NCBI RefSeq assembly: GCF_900110855.1
Contig: NZ_FOFA01000013.1
Location: 16,714 to 80,713, forward strand
Source: Microlunatus flavus
GTDB taxonomy: Bacteria > Actinomycetota > Actinomycetes > Propionibacteriales > Propionibacteriaceae
Length of the DNA: 64,000 nucleotides
Direction of reading: 5' to 3'
In this document: positions 54,807 to 63,732 of the stretch, piece by piece
How the letters are laid out: the number at the start of each line of letters is the position of its first letter
Numbering within the stretch: the first letter of the stretch is position 1
The notes under the pieces: model-generated
The model's database searches: none
Seen by the model: the letters and a program-made list of their open reading frames with translations, nothing else
Told to the model about the DNA's origin: nothing
Made by a program: the position numbers and the translations under genes

Positions 54807-56159
54807 TCAGAGACGGTCTGTCGCCTCCCAGAGGCGGATGAGCTTGAGGCACAGGTGCAACGCGCTGCGCTGCATGCCGTCGGCAAGGGCGTCCCGCACG
54901 ACCTCGGGGAGGTGGTCGAGCCGGTAGTAGAGCGTCGTGCGGTGGACGTGCAGCCGCTGGCAGGCGTCCTTCGCCTGGCCGCGCACGTCCAGGTAGGTCT
55001 CCACCGTCTCCCGCTGCAGGCTGTCTCCGCTCGACCAGAGGACGTCCGCGGCGGGCGAGAACCTGGCCAGCTGGGCCCGGTCGGCGACGACCGACGAGAG
55101 CATCAGCCAGACGCCGAGCTCGGAGATGTCGGCGGTGCCGGGCCGGTGGGGTATCCGGCGCACGAGTGCGGCGGCCGCCACGGCTTGTCCGGCGGCGGCG
55201 GCGAGGTCGTCGTCGACGCCGTCGTGCTGAGCCGACCCGAGGGCCCTGACGACCAGGCTGCGGCGATGCGCCTCGTCGCGCAGCGCCTCGTCGACCGCGC
55301 TCCGCGGCCACCGCGTCGAGACGAAGAGCAGGTGTTCGTCGCGCTCGAGCAGGAAGCGCAGGCGCGGTGTGCGCGTGCCGGTGAAGTGCCGGCCGAGGGC
55401 GAGCCGTTGGACGGGGCTGCTCGGCTCGAGGTCGAGCGCCCAGACGACGGTCTGCTCGCCGCGCGCCAGCCAGCCCTCCGCCACCGCACCCGCGAACGTT
55501 CGTCGACGGATCTCATGGTTCTCGTGGAGCAGACCGCTGGTCCTGCTCACCGTGGCGTCGTCGGTCGGTCCCGGTGGCATCAGGAGGTCGCGGGTGATGC
55601 TCACGGCGGCGTCGATCGAGGAGTAGTCGAGCGAGGTCAGCGCAGGCAGGTCGGTGGTCGGCAGCCACACGGTGGCCACTGGCCGGTCCCCGTGCCGGAC
55701 GGGTGCCGCGAGCCGTTCGCCGACGCCGAAGAGCTCGAGGTCGACCCGTACGGCCTGCCGCGACCCGACCACTCCCGCCTGGTCGAGGTAGCGCCGCGTC
55801 GCTGCCTGCGCCGGCCCGCGCAGCAGGTCGACCAGGCGCATGCCGTCCGGCTCGGCGTACCGCTGGCTCGTCGCCAGCGCGCGGTGCGTCCGGTCGCTGA
55901 TCAGCACCGGGCGTCGGAGCGCGTTCGCCAGACCGTCGGCCACGTCCTGGAGGGTCACCGGCCGCCGGCCTCCTGGTGCGGAGTAGGCCGCGCCGGTGTC
56001 GCCTTCCAGGTCGAGGTCCCCGCCGACCTGGGGGACGGAGGGGGTCGACGACGACGTCTCGATCCGAGCTTCACCGCTCTCCCGCCGAGCCCCGCTGATC
56101 AGAGGGCGATCAGGGAGGCTCTCCAGCGGGACGCCGTGGGCGGGGACGTGGAGGTTCAT
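54807..56159 (-). CDS. PucR/CdaR-type transcriptional regulator
   Basis: A 450-residue regulator with a C-terminal PucR helix-turn-helix: TVETYLDVRGQAKDACQRLH then VHRTTLYYRLDHL. The middle resembles CdaR/PucR GGDEF-like sensor domains (VTLQDVADGLANALRRPVLI, then TVWLPTTDLPALTS). The first about 70 residues are low-complexity, and the true start is uncertain: ATG 56159 (chosen), ATG 56258 or a later GTG, none with a clear ribosome site. It is same-strand with the hydrolase gene upstream but 262 bases away. The target could be that hydrolase or the catabolic operon at 57.6 kb. Confidence 0.75.
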   Translation of the reverse strand: MNLHVPAHGVPLESLPDRPLISGARRESGEARIETSSSTPSVPQVGGDLDLEGDTGAAYSAPGGRRPVTLQDVADGLANALRRPVLISDRTHRALATSQRYAEPDGMRLVDLLRGPAQAATRRYLDQAGVVGSRQAVRVDLELFGVGERLAAPVRHGDRPVATVWLPTTDLPALTSLDYSSIDAAVSITRDLLMPPGPTDDATVSRTSGLLHENHEIRRRTFAGAVAEGWLARGEQTVVWALDLEPSSPVQRLALGRHFTGTRTPRLRFLLERDEHLLFVSTRWPRSAVDEALRDEAHRRSLVVRALGSAQHDGVDDDLAAAAGQAVAAAALVRRIPHRPGTADISELGVWLMLSSVVADRAQLARFSPAADVLWSSGDSLQRETVETYLDVRGQAKDACQRLHVHRTTLYYRLDHLPEVVRDALADGMQRSALHLCLKLIRLWEATDRL

Positions 56160-56421
56160 GGGCGCAGCCGTTCGACGAGGTGGGCACCAGGCGCGACGAG
56201 CCGGGCTCGGCGCGGGTCGCTGGGACACCAGGAACGCTAGGCAGCGCGCGCACGTCATCGTTAGGTCGACGGCTTAGACGACCGACGTAGTGCCACGTCC
56301 GACCGCAGGCGCTGAGGGCCGGCTCAGGTGCCGAGGGCGCGTGCCGACGGGGACGGGCGCCCCTCCTGCACCGGACGTCCGTGACGGGCGAAGAGTGCCG
56401 CCCGCCACGGACGGGTGCGGG

Positions 56422-57258
56422 CTACTGCTGGATGAAGGCGAGGAGGTCGGGGTTGATGACGTCGGCGTGGACCGTCAGCATCCCGTGCGGGTAGCCCTCG
56501 TAGATCTTGAGCGTGGAGTTGCTCAGGAGCTCGTGCTGCTTGAGGGAGGCGTCCTTGTAGGGCACCACCTGGTCGTCGTCGCCCTGCATGACGAGGACCG
56601 GGACCGAGATGGCCTGCAGATCGGCGGTCTGGTCGGTCTCGGAGAACGCCGCGATGCCGAGGTGGTGAGCCTGCGCGCTGCCCATCATCCCCTGGCGCCA
56701 CCAGTTGTCGACCACCGGCTGAGAGAGGGTGACGCCGGGACGGTTGAACCCGTAGAACGGCCCCGAGGCCACGGCCACGTAGAACTCGGCACGGTTGGCC
56801 GCCAGGCCGCTGCGGAAGCCGTCGAAGACCGCCTTGGGGGTGCCCTCCGGGTTGCTCTCGGTCTGCAGCATCAGCGGGGGCACCGACGACACCAGGACGG
56901 CCTTCGCCACGCGGCCCTGCGGCTCTCCGTACCGGGCGACGTAGCGGGCGACCTGCCCGCCACCGGTCGAGTGACCGATGTGGATGGCGTCGTGCAGGTC
57001 GAGGTGCCGGACCACGGCGTCGGCGTCGCTGGCGTAGTGGTCCATGTCGTGGCCGGTGCCGATCTGGGACGACCGTCCGTGGCCTCGCCGGTCGCTCGCG
57101 ACGACCCGGTAGCCCTCCGCGAGGAAGTAGAGCATCTGGGCGTCCCAGTCGTCCGCGGAGAGCGGCCAGCCGTGGTGGAACATGATGGGCTGCGCGTCGG
57201 AGGGGCCCCAGTCCTTGTAGTAGATCTCGGCGCCGTCGTCGGTGGTCACGAATGCCAT
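56422..57258 (-). CDS. Alpha/beta hydrolase, non-heme chloroperoxidase-like
   Basis: A 278-residue alpha/beta hydrolase. Catalytic Ser is in IGHSTGGGQVARYVARYG, Asp in VLVMQGDDDQVVP and His in GYPHGMLTVH. The oxyanion segment FHHGWPLSADDW and DRRGHGRSSQ are typical of the cofactor-free haloperoxidase/perhydrolase group. Natural substrates are usually esters, and haloperoxidase activity is a side reaction. ATG 57258 follows AGGAAGGA. It is divergent from the ABC-transporter operon across 376 bases. Confidence 0.9.
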   Translation of the reverse strand: MAFVTTDDGAEIYYKDWGPSDAQPIMFHHGWPLSADDWDAQMLYFLAEGYRVVASDRRGHGRSSQIGTGHDMDHYASDADAVVRHLDLHDAIHIGHSTGGGQVARYVARYGEPQGRVAKAVLVSSVPPLMLQTESNPEGTPKAVFDGFRSGLAANRAEFYVAVASGPFYGFNRPGVTLSQPVVDNWWRQGMMGSAQAHHLGIAAFSETDQTADLQAISVPVLVMQGDDDQVVPYKDASLKQHELLSNSTLKIYEGYPHGMLTVHADVINPDLLAFIQQ

Positions 57259-57634
57259 GCCGGTCAGTCCTTCCTGGTCCTGCCGGACCGAGCTGCGCTC
57301 GGCCCGACGTTCCTCCACCTCCCGGGTGAGGCGGAGAGTCGCTCGACGGTAGCCACGGCGCGCTCGGGATGGTTCCGACAATCGCTGAGTCTTCTGGCGA
57401 CCCTCCGAGGTGCTGCCTCGCATCGAGCTTCCGGAGACGGATCGAGGGCGGTGATCTTCGTCGCGTCTAGAGGTGAGCCGTCCGACCGCAGCGGGGAAGG
57501 CCACTCAGCTCAAGCTCGGATGAGCGACCGAGGACGAAATCTGATCGAAACGTCGTGCGAACGAGGGCGATACGTGGTTCTGCAATCTTGATGGCATCAA
57601 GAGTTGATCAGGACGTTGAACCTCGGGAGGTCCC
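57259..57634. promoter_or_regulatory. 376-base divergent intergenic region
   Basis: The spacer between the hydrolase and the ABC operon contains no convincing gene. Its right third is AT-richer (around GATCGAAACGTCGTGCGAAC and GGCGATACGTGG), consistent with a promoter facing the operon, and it ends with a perfect palindrome 33 bases before the operon start. Confidence 0.5.
57586..57602. promoter_or_regulatory. Perfect palindromic operator candidate
   Basis: TCTTGATGGCATCAAGA is an 8+1+8 perfect palindrome ending 33 bases before the start of the binding-lipoprotein gene. The operon encodes its own XRE-cupin regulator, the most likely ligand of this site. Confidence 0.55.
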
Positions 57635-58657
57635 ATGCACAGACGTGCTTTTCTGTCCGCCGGTGCCGGCCTGGCCCTGTCGGCGCCGCTGCTGGCCGCC
57701 TGCGGGAGCAGCTCCAGCGCCGCGCCGGCTGCCAGCTCCTCGGGAGGTACGACGGCGCTGTCGTACCAGCTGAGCTGGATCAAGAACTTCCAGTTCGCCG
57801 GCGAGTACGTGGCGGACAGCAAGGGCTACTACTCCGATGCCGGCCTCGCGGTGGACCTCCTGGCCGGGGGCCCGAGCGTCGCCACGGACGCCGTGGCCGA
57901 GTCCGGCAAGGCGCTGGTCTCCCAGAGCTCGCCCGACTTCACCGCGAACGCGGTGGCGGCGGGCGCCCAGCTGAAGATCATCGGAGCCAGCTACCAGAAG
58001 AGCCCGTTCTCGATCATCTCGATGGCGAAGCCGATCACGTCGCCGGCCGACCTGGCGGGCAAGAAGATCGGGATCCAGGCGGTGAACCAGGTGGCCTGGG
58101 ACGCGTTCCTCGCGCTCAGCAAGATCGACAAAGGCACGTTCACCCAGGTCCCGGTCCAGCACGACCTGACGCCGCTGGTCTCCGGCGAGGTCGACGGCTT
58201 CTGGGGCTACTCCAACGACGACGCCGTGCAGCTGCGCCAGAAGGGCCACGACATCACGGTGATGCTCCTCGCCGACCACGGCTACCTGCTCCCGACCGGG
58301 ACGTACACGGTCCGGGTGGACAGCCTGAGCGACCCGGCCAAGCGGGCCCAGGTCGTGGCCTTCATGAAGGCGGACCTCAAGGGGTGGCAGGACGCCATCG
58401 ACGACCCGGCGCTCGGCGCGAAGCTCGCGGTCGAGACGTACGGCAAGGACAACGGTCTGGACCTCGACGCACAGACGGCGTCCTGCAAGGCGTCCAACGA
58501 CCTGATGATCACCGACGAGACGAAGGCCAACGGGCTGTTCACCATGAGCGAGGCCTTGATCGCCGAGTCGGTCCGGACGTTGGCCGCGGGCGGCATCACC
58601 GCCAGCACCGACCTGTTCGACATGAGCGTGCTGCAGGAGATCCACGCCGCCCGCTGA
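57635..58657 (+). CDS. ABC transporter substrate-binding lipoprotein, THI5/NMT1-like
   Basis: The 340-residue lipoprotein has a twin-Arg-like start HRRAFLSAGAG and lipobox LLAAC (residue 24), then an NMT1/THI5-type binding domain: LSYQLSWIKNFQFAGEYVAD, YYSDAGLAVDLLAGG, VSQSSPDFTANAVAAGAQLK and GKKIGIQAVNQVAWD. Relatives bind pyrimidines, riboflavin, sulfonates or taurine; YQLSWIKNFQFAGEYVA resembles the pyrimidine-precursor (ThiY) branch. ATG 57635 follows GGGAGG. It is first of six same-strand genes. The palindrome upstream probably regulates it. Confidence 0.88.
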   Translation: MHRRAFLSAGAGLALSAPLLAACGSSSSAAPAASSSGGTTALSYQLSWIKNFQFAGEYVADSKGYYSDAGLAVDLLAGGPSVATDAVAESGKALVSQSSPDFTANAVAAGAQLKIIGASYQKSPFSIISMAKPITSPADLAGKKIGIQAVNQVAWDAFLALSKIDKGTFTQVPVQHDLTPLVSGEVDGFWGYSNDDAVQLRQKGHDITVMLLADHGYLLPTGTYTVRVDSLSDPAKRAQVVAFMKADLKGWQDAIDDPALGAKLAVETYGKDNGLDLDAQTASCKASNDLMITDETKANGLFTMSEALIAESVRTLAAGGITASTDLFDMSVLQEIHAAR

Positions 58658-58727
58658 GCGCTCCATCTGCCGCACCACCGGAGGGACCGACGCGAGCGGC
58701 CCGCTTCTGACACAAGGAGGAAGGTCC

Positions 58728-59381
58728 ATGCCCCAGCCCGACCAGCACGAGGACGTCTGGAGCCGCGCGGTCACCGTCGGCGGCCTCCGCGTGGACGAGG
58801 TCCGCTCGGTGCTGCAGAAGTCGATCCGCCGCGGACTGGTGGAGGAGGCGGCGCTCGCCGCGTACGAGCTCTTCCGCACCGGTGTGCAGACCGAGGAGCT
58901 GCTGTGGCGCCGGCTCGAGATCATCGCCGTCGAGGACGTGGGGGAGGGCCTGCCGCACGCGCCCGCGCTGCTCCACGCGATGAACGAGCAACGCGTCCGC
59001 CAGACCACCGACCTGGAGCGGTGGATGTACTCCGCGCACGCGGTCAAGCTGCTCGCCTCCGCGCCCAAGGACCGGAGCACGATGGAGCTGGCCTTCTGGG
59101 CCAGCACGCAGATCGACTCCGGTGAGCGGAGCGTCGAGGTCCAGGACCTCCACGTCGACCACCACACGCGGCGCGGTGTCCAGCGCGGGCGCGGGACGGA
59201 CTTCTGGTGGGCGGCCGGTGGCCACCAGCTCACGAACGAGCTCCATCCCGAAGGCTCACCGTGGTCGGCGTACGTCCGCACGCTGCTCGGCGGCGACGGG
59301 CAGGGGGACACCACCGAGGGGCAGCACACAGCGCCCGCCGCGCCCGAGACCACCGACGCCGCGCTGAGCTCGATGCCGTGA
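58728..59381 (+). CDS. Stand-alone RarA/MgsA C-terminal-like protein
   Basis: The 217-residue protein resembles the region after the AAA+ core in RarA (MgsA): VRSVLQKSIRRGLVEEAALA, LLWRRLEIIAVEDVGEG (RarA pattern 'ARRL...A.EDIG') and HAVKLLASAPKDRSTMELAF (RarA pattern 'LA.APKSN'). No Walker motifs are present, so it cannot be the ATPase. The C-terminal about 35 residues are disordered. It lies between the binding-protein and permease genes and overlaps the permease by 4 nt, so it belongs to the transport/catabolic operon rather than to replication. Its function is unknown. Confidence 0.7.
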   Translation: MPQPDQHEDVWSRAVTVGGLRVDEVRSVLQKSIRRGLVEEAALAAYELFRTGVQTEELLWRRLEIIAVEDVGEGLPHAPALLHAMNEQRVRQTTDLERWMYSAHAVKLLASAPKDRSTMELAFWASTQIDSGERSVEVQDLHVDHHTRRGVQRGRGTDFWWAAGGHQLTNELHPEGSPWSAYVRTLLGGDGQGDTTEGQHTAPAAPETTDAALSSMP

Positions 59382-61009
59382 CGCGCTGGCGAGATGCGCG
59401 CGTGGTCGGTGCCGTCGGCACGGTCGCCCTGCTGGTGGCGTGGCAGCTGCTGTCGGCGACGGTGCTGCACGCGGGCGGAACCGTCCCGGGTCCTGTGGAG
59501 ATCGTGCGCCAGCTCGGGCGCGACGGCGCCGGGCTGTACCTCGTCAACGCCGAGGTGACGGTGTCGGCGGCCGTGCAGGGCTACATCTACGGCAACCTGG
59601 CGGCGATCGTCCTGGGCGTCGTCGCCCTGGTGGTCCCCGCGCTCGGACGGCCGATCACGCACCTCGGCGTCTTCTCCTACTGCCTGCCGATCGTCGCGAT
59701 CGGTCCGGTGCTCGCGATCGTCTTCCCCGCCGACCTGTCCCGGGTGCTGCTGGCCGGGCTGTCGGTCTTCTTCACCACGCTCGTGGCCACCACCGCGGGT
59801 CTGCGGGCGGCCGACCAGGCCAGCGTCGACCTCGTGACGGCCCACGGTGGGGGCCGCTGGACCGTCGTGCGCAAGGTCCGGGCCATGGCCGCGCTCCCGT
59901 CGCTCTTCGCCGGGCTGCAGGTCGCCGCGCCGGCGGCGCTGCTGGGCGCCATCATCGGCGAGTACATCGGGGCCGACAGCGGGCTCGGTGTCCTCATGAT
60001 CAGCTCGCAGCAGTCGATGCAGATCGAGCGCACCTGGGCGGTCGCGCTCGTGGGCGCCGCGCTGGCGGGCCTCGCCTTCCTGGTCGTCGGCCTGGTCTCC
60101 CGGCTGCTGCTGCCCTGGTCCACGCACCTGACCGCCGCCGCCATGGCGGGCCCGGTCACGCCCGCCCGGGGTCGTGCGGCCTCGGCCGTCCACGGTGCCG
60201 TCGGGCTGGTGATCGGCGTCGCGGCGATCGTCGGGGTCTGGTTCGCGTTCCTCGCGAGCACCGGCGTCTCGCCCTTCATCGGACGCTCGCCGCTCGACGT
60301 GCTCCACTTCCTCCTCGCCGCCCCTCCGGCAGGGCGAGCGGATCCACGCGACCACCTGCTGGCCCTGTCGCTCACGACCCTCGGGGACGCCGTGCTGGGA
60401 CTGCTCACCGGCGTCGTCGCCGCCCTCGTGGTGGCCTCGGCGTTCGCCCTCTCACCGGTCGCCCGCAACGCGCTGATGAGTGCCGTGCTGGCGCTGCGGG
60501 CGATCCCGATGGTCGCGATGGCTCCGCTGCTCGTCCTCGTGGCGGGTCGGGGCAGCGCCAGCGTGGCCGTCATCGGCGGCCTCGTGACCTTCTTCCCGAC
60601 CCTCGTCGGGGTGCTGGCCGCGCTGCGGCGGATCCCGAAGGACTCGGCCGACCTCATGGCCGCGTACGCCGCGGGCCGCTGGCGCCTGTTCGTCACCGTG
60701 CAGGCTCCCGTCGCGCTGTCGGCACTGGTGTCGAGCCTGCGCGTCGCCGCTCCGCTCGCCTTCACCGGCGCCCTGCTGGCCGAGTGGCTCGCCACGGGGC
60801 AGGGCCTCGGCTACGACATGATCTTGTCCATGACGTCGGCCCGCTACGACCTGCTGTGGACCGAGGTGGTGATCGTGACGGTGCTGTCCTTCGCGGTGTT
60901 CGCGCTGGTCGGGCTCGCGGAACGTGCGGTGGCGGGGATGTACCGCGGTTCGGCCCCGGCGGACGCTCCGACCCGGTCGCTGGTCTCGACCCTGGAGCCC
61001 GCCGCGTGA
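59378..61009 (+). CDS. Double-length ABC transporter permease
   Basis: A 543-residue fusion of two SsuC/ThiX-type permease domains. Each half has about six helices and an EAA-like coupling loop: DLVTAHGGGRWTVVRKVRAM (about 155-175) in the first and DLMAAYAAGRWRLFVTVQAP (about 425-445) in the second. GAIIGEYIGADSGLGVLMI and GALLAEWLATGQGLGYDMIL are the matching segments. A single chain could form the whole membrane channel for the lipoprotein at 57.6 kb. No ATPase gene is present in the operon. GTG 59378 overlaps the RarA-C-like gene, and its stop overlaps the regulator. Confidence 0.88.
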   Translation: MTRWRDARVVGAVGTVALLVAWQLLSATVLHAGGTVPGPVEIVRQLGRDGAGLYLVNAEVTVSAAVQGYIYGNLAAIVLGVVALVVPALGRPITHLGVFSYCLPIVAIGPVLAIVFPADLSRVLLAGLSVFFTTLVATTAGLRAADQASVDLVTAHGGGRWTVVRKVRAMAALPSLFAGLQVAAPAALLGAIIGEYIGADSGLGVLMISSQQSMQIERTWAVALVGAALAGLAFLVVGLVSRLLLPWSTHLTAAAMAGPVTPARGRAASAVHGAVGLVIGVAAIVGVWFAFLASTGVSPFIGRSPLDVLHFLLAAPPAGRADPRDHLLALSLTTLGDAVLGLLTGVVAALVVASAFALSPVARNALMSAVLALRAIPMVAMAPLLVLVAGRGSASVAVIGGLVTFFPTLVGVLAALRRIPKDSADLMAAYAAGRWRLFVTVQAPVALSALVSSLRVAAPLAFTGALLAEWLATGQGLGYDMILSMTSARYDLLWTEVVIVTVLSFAVFALVGLAERAVAGMYRGSAPADAPTRSLVSTLEPAA

Positions 61010-61626
61010 CCGGCGCGGGCGCCGGGGAGCAGGACCTGGGCCAGGCCATCCGGACGATGCGTCAGGTGCAGGGTCTGACGCTGGTCCAGCTCGCCGAGCG
61101 CGCCGGTCTGTCGAACCCGTTCCTCAGCCAGGTCGAGCGCAGCAAGGCCCAGCCGAGCATGCAGTCGCTCCAGCGCATCGCCGGCGCGCTCGGCACCACC
61201 ATCGCGGTGCTGACGGCGAGCGCCCAGGCGGCGGCCTCGGGATCGTCGGTCTCGATCGTGCGGGCCGACGACCCCTTCGTGAGCACGCACGAGATGGGGT
61301 GGACGCGACCCCTCGTCCGCGGGGCGAGGAGCCTCAACGCGCTCGAGTTCCATGTCACCTCCGAGCGGTACGAGGACCGGTACTGGCGCCACGCGGTGGC
61401 CGAGTTCATCCACGTCCTCTCGGGCAGCCTCCTCGTCGACCTGGCCGACGAGGGCACCCACGCGCTCAAGACCGGCGACTCCCTGTACGTCCCCGAGCAG
61501 CTCGACCACCGGTGGCGGATCCCCGGTCGCTGGCCCGCACGGGCCCTGGTCGTGCAGGCCGGACCCCACGACGACGCCGACCTCGAGGCACGCGCCGACC
61601 ACGACCCTGAGGACACCCCCCGATGA
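61006..61626 (+). CDS. XRE-family regulator with C-terminal cupin domain
   Basis: A 206-residue protein. The N-terminal helix-turn-helix is LTLVQLAERAGLSNPFLSQV then ERSKAQPSMQSLQRIAGALG (residues 20-60); the cupin sensor (about 110-185) has HAVAEFIHVLSGSLLVDLAD and LKTGDSLYVPEQLDHRWR. This is the PuuR/SutR-type architecture, in which a small metabolite binds the cupin. It lies inside the operon with 4-nt overlaps on both sides and is the likely local regulator acting at the 57586-57602 palindrome. Confidence 0.88.
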   Translation: MTGAGAGEQDLGQAIRTMRQVQGLTLVQLAERAGLSNPFLSQVERSKAQPSMQSLQRIAGALGTTIAVLTASAQAAASGSSVSIVRADDPFVSTHEMGWTRPLVRGARSLNALEFHVTSERYEDRYWRHAVAEFIHVLSGSLLVDLADEGTHALKTGDSLYVPEQLDHRWRIPGRWPARALVVQAGPHDDADLEARADHDPEDTPR

Positions 61627-62729
61627 AGATCACCCGCGTCACCCCGCTACCCCTGCGCTGCCGGTCGGCGAACGGCCCGATGACGTTCTTCGTCGTCCGG
61701 ATCGAGACCGACGACGGGCTGGTCGGCCACGGCGAGAGCTGCGACTGCTTCGGGGTCTCCTACCCGGCCGTGCACGCCGCCGTCGTCCGCGACGCCTTCG
61801 CGCCGCGGCTCGTCGGCCGTGAGCTGACCGCGGTCGCGCCGCTCGTCGACGAGCTGCGCCGTGCCACCCGTCGTGAGCTGGGGGAGAGCTGGGCCAGCGC
61901 CCAGGCCCGCAGCGCGGTCGAGATCGCGCTGTGGGACCTCGTGGGCCAGCAGGCGGGACGTTCCGTCTCGGCCATCCTGGGCCGGGTCCGCGACAGCATC
62001 CCGGTCTACGCGGGCAGCAGCCCGTTCCTCGACGACCACGACGCGGCCTTCCACCTCGAGCGGCTGAGCCCGATGCTCGAGCGGGGCGTCCGCCACGTGA
62101 AGCTGCGGACCGGACCCGCGCCCGACCGGGCCGTCGACGTGCTCGCCGACCTCCGCAGCCTCCTCGGGCGCGACATCGAGATCATGGTCGACGCGAGCGA
62201 GTCCCTCGACCTGCCGACCACGGCCAGGCTCACCGACCGGATGGCGGAGCTCGACGTGCGCTGGCTCGAGGAGCCTCTGCTGCAGAGCCGTCACACGGCC
62301 ATGGCCGCCGCGGCCTCGCGCTCCCGCGTGCCGATCGCGGCCGGCGAGCACCTGTTCAGCACCGAGGAGGCACTCGCGGCGCTCACCGCGCGCGAGATCT
62401 CGGTCGTCCAGCCGGACCCGTGCATCTCGGGCGGCATCGCCGAGGCGCTCCAGATCGCGGGTCTGGCGGCGGGGTTCGGAGCCCGTGCGGTGCTGCACTA
62501 CCACGCCGGCCTCGTCGGGCTCGCGGCCGTGCTCCAGGTCGCCGCCTCGGCGCCGGGCGTCGACCTGCTCGAGTACCCGGTGCACCTCGACACGGTCCTG
62601 CGGACGCAGTCCGGTGGGGACGAGTTCGGGATCTCCTCCGTCGTCGACGGGCGGCTCGCGCTGCCCGACCGGCCCGGGCTCGGCGTGTCGCCGCTGGAGG
62701 ACGTGCTGTCCGAGAGCCTGCTGGCGTGA
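61623..62729 (+). CDS. Enolase-superfamily (mandelate racemase-type) sugar-acid dehydratase or racemase
   Basis: A 368-residue MR/MLE-family enzyme. The capping domain covers about residues 1-125; the barrel has the base region HVKLRTG, metal ligands Asp in IMVDASES, Glu in RWLEEPLLQ and Glu in AAGEHLFSTEEA, then VVQPDPCISGGI and VLHYHAGLVG. Such enzymes abstract the proton alpha to a carboxylate, as in galactarate or gluconate dehydratases. The specific acid is not determinable. ATG 61623 overlaps the regulator stop. With the epimerase downstream it suggests catabolism of an acid sugar. Confidence 0.88.
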   Translation: MKITRVTPLPLRCRSANGPMTFFVVRIETDDGLVGHGESCDCFGVSYPAVHAAVVRDAFAPRLVGRELTAVAPLVDELRRATRRELGESWASAQARSAVEIALWDLVGQQAGRSVSAILGRVRDSIPVYAGSSPFLDDHDAAFHLERLSPMLERGVRHVKLRTGPAPDRAVDVLADLRSLLGRDIEIMVDASESLDLPTTARLTDRMAELDVRWLEEPLLQSRHTAMAAAASRSRVPIAAGEHLFSTEEALAALTAREISVVQPDPCISGGIAEALQIAGLAAGFGARAVLHYHAGLVGLAAVLQVAASAPGVDLLEYPVHLDTVLRTQSGGDEFGISSVVDGRLALPDRPGLGVSPLEDVLSESLLA

Positions 62730-63604
62730 GGGTCCTGGTCACCGGGGTGCACGGCAAGGTCGGCCGGGCCGCACGCCGCGCCCTGGCCGAGCGTGGGCAC
62801 GAGGTCATCGGGGTCGACCTCGCCCGCCCGGACTACGACGGCCCGGCCTACGTGCAGGCCGACGTCACCGACGCCGGCGACATGTTCGCGGTGATCAGCG
62901 GCGTCGAGGCCGTGGTGCACACGGCCGGCATCCCGGAGCCGACGAGGAATCCCGCCCACGAGGTCTTCGCCACCAACGTCACGGGGACGTTCAACGTGGT
63001 CGAGGCCTGCGTCCGGTTCGGGGTGCGACGCCTGGTGAACCTGTCGAGCGACAGCGTCACCGGCTACACCTGGTCGGCCGGGCAGGTCCGACCGGCGAGC
63101 TACCCGATCGACGAGGACCACCCGAACGCGCCGGTGGACCCGTACGCGCTGTCGAAGCTGTTCGGCGAGCAGCTGTGCGAGGCGGCCTGCCGCCGGTCGG
63201 CCCTGACCGCCGTGTCGATCCGCGCGACGTGGGTCCTGACGCCGGAGACGTACGGATCCAACCTCGGAGCGTTCCTGGCCGACCCCGGTCTGACGACGCC
63301 GGTCTTCTGGTCCTACCTGGACGTCGACGACCTGGCGGAGCTGGTGGTCCTCGCCGTCGAGTCGGAGACGCCCGGCCACGAGGCGGTGGTCGCTGCGGCG
63401 GCCGACAACATCGGTGGACGTGACATCCGGGTCGCTCTGGCCGAGCACTTCCCCGAGGTGGACGTCCGACATGTCGCGCGCCGAGACGCGGGCGGCTATG
63501 CCCTCGACAAGGCCCACCGGCTGCTGGGGTGGAGACCCACCCGCTCGTGGCGTGACCACCTCGCCGACAGCCTCGGCGAGACGGGGTCCGCAGCAGGCGA
63601 CTGA
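62726..63604 (+). CDS. NAD-dependent epimerase/dehydratase (extended SDR)
   Basis: A 292-residue extended SDR. It has VLVTGVHGKVGRAARRAL at the N-terminus, VVHTAGIPEPT, catalytic Ser in LVNLSSDSVTGY and Tyr-x3-Lys in DPYALSKLFGEQ. Short relatives include uronate dehydrogenase, which oxidises uronic acids to aldaric acids, an attractive match for the adjacent dehydratase. UDP-sugar epimerase is the alternative. GTG 62726 overlaps the dehydratase stop. It is last gene of the operon. Confidence 0.86.
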   Translation: MRVLVTGVHGKVGRAARRALAERGHEVIGVDLARPDYDGPAYVQADVTDAGDMFAVISGVEAVVHTAGIPEPTRNPAHEVFATNVTGTFNVVEACVRFGVRRLVNLSSDSVTGYTWSAGQVRPASYPIDEDHPNAPVDPYALSKLFGEQLCEAACRRSALTAVSIRATWVLTPETYGSNLGAFLADPGLTTPVFWSYLDVDDLAELVVLAVESETPGHEAVVAAAADNIGGRDIRVALAEHFPEVDVRHVARRDAGGYALDKAHRLLGWRPTRSWRDHLADSLGETGSAAGD

Positions 63605-63685
63605 CCGATCTGTCTCGGCGAGGAGGCGTCGGAGAGTCACGGATCAGGCGAGAGCGAGCACCGGGAGTGGTGGCTGTCTGGTTCC

Positions 63686-63732
63686 GCTTGAGGCTTGACG
63701 GTTGAGTACCGGTTGATCCTTGACACTCTGAA
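63686..63732. mobile_element. Insertion-sequence end region with TTGA repeats
   Basis: Five TTGA tetramers occur between 63688 and 63723 (in GCTTGAGGCTTGACGGTTGA and CCGGTTGATCCTTGACA), immediately before the transposase stop codon. Such sequence is usual at the end of actinobacterial IS481-like elements. The exact boundary and target duplication cannot be set because the other end is outside the window. Confidence 0.45.

Noticed and set aside
57505..57822. Minus-strand 105-codon frame at the start of the ABC operon
   Set aside because: It overlaps the promoter, palindrome and the beginning of a well-supported lipoprotein gene and has no recognisable features.
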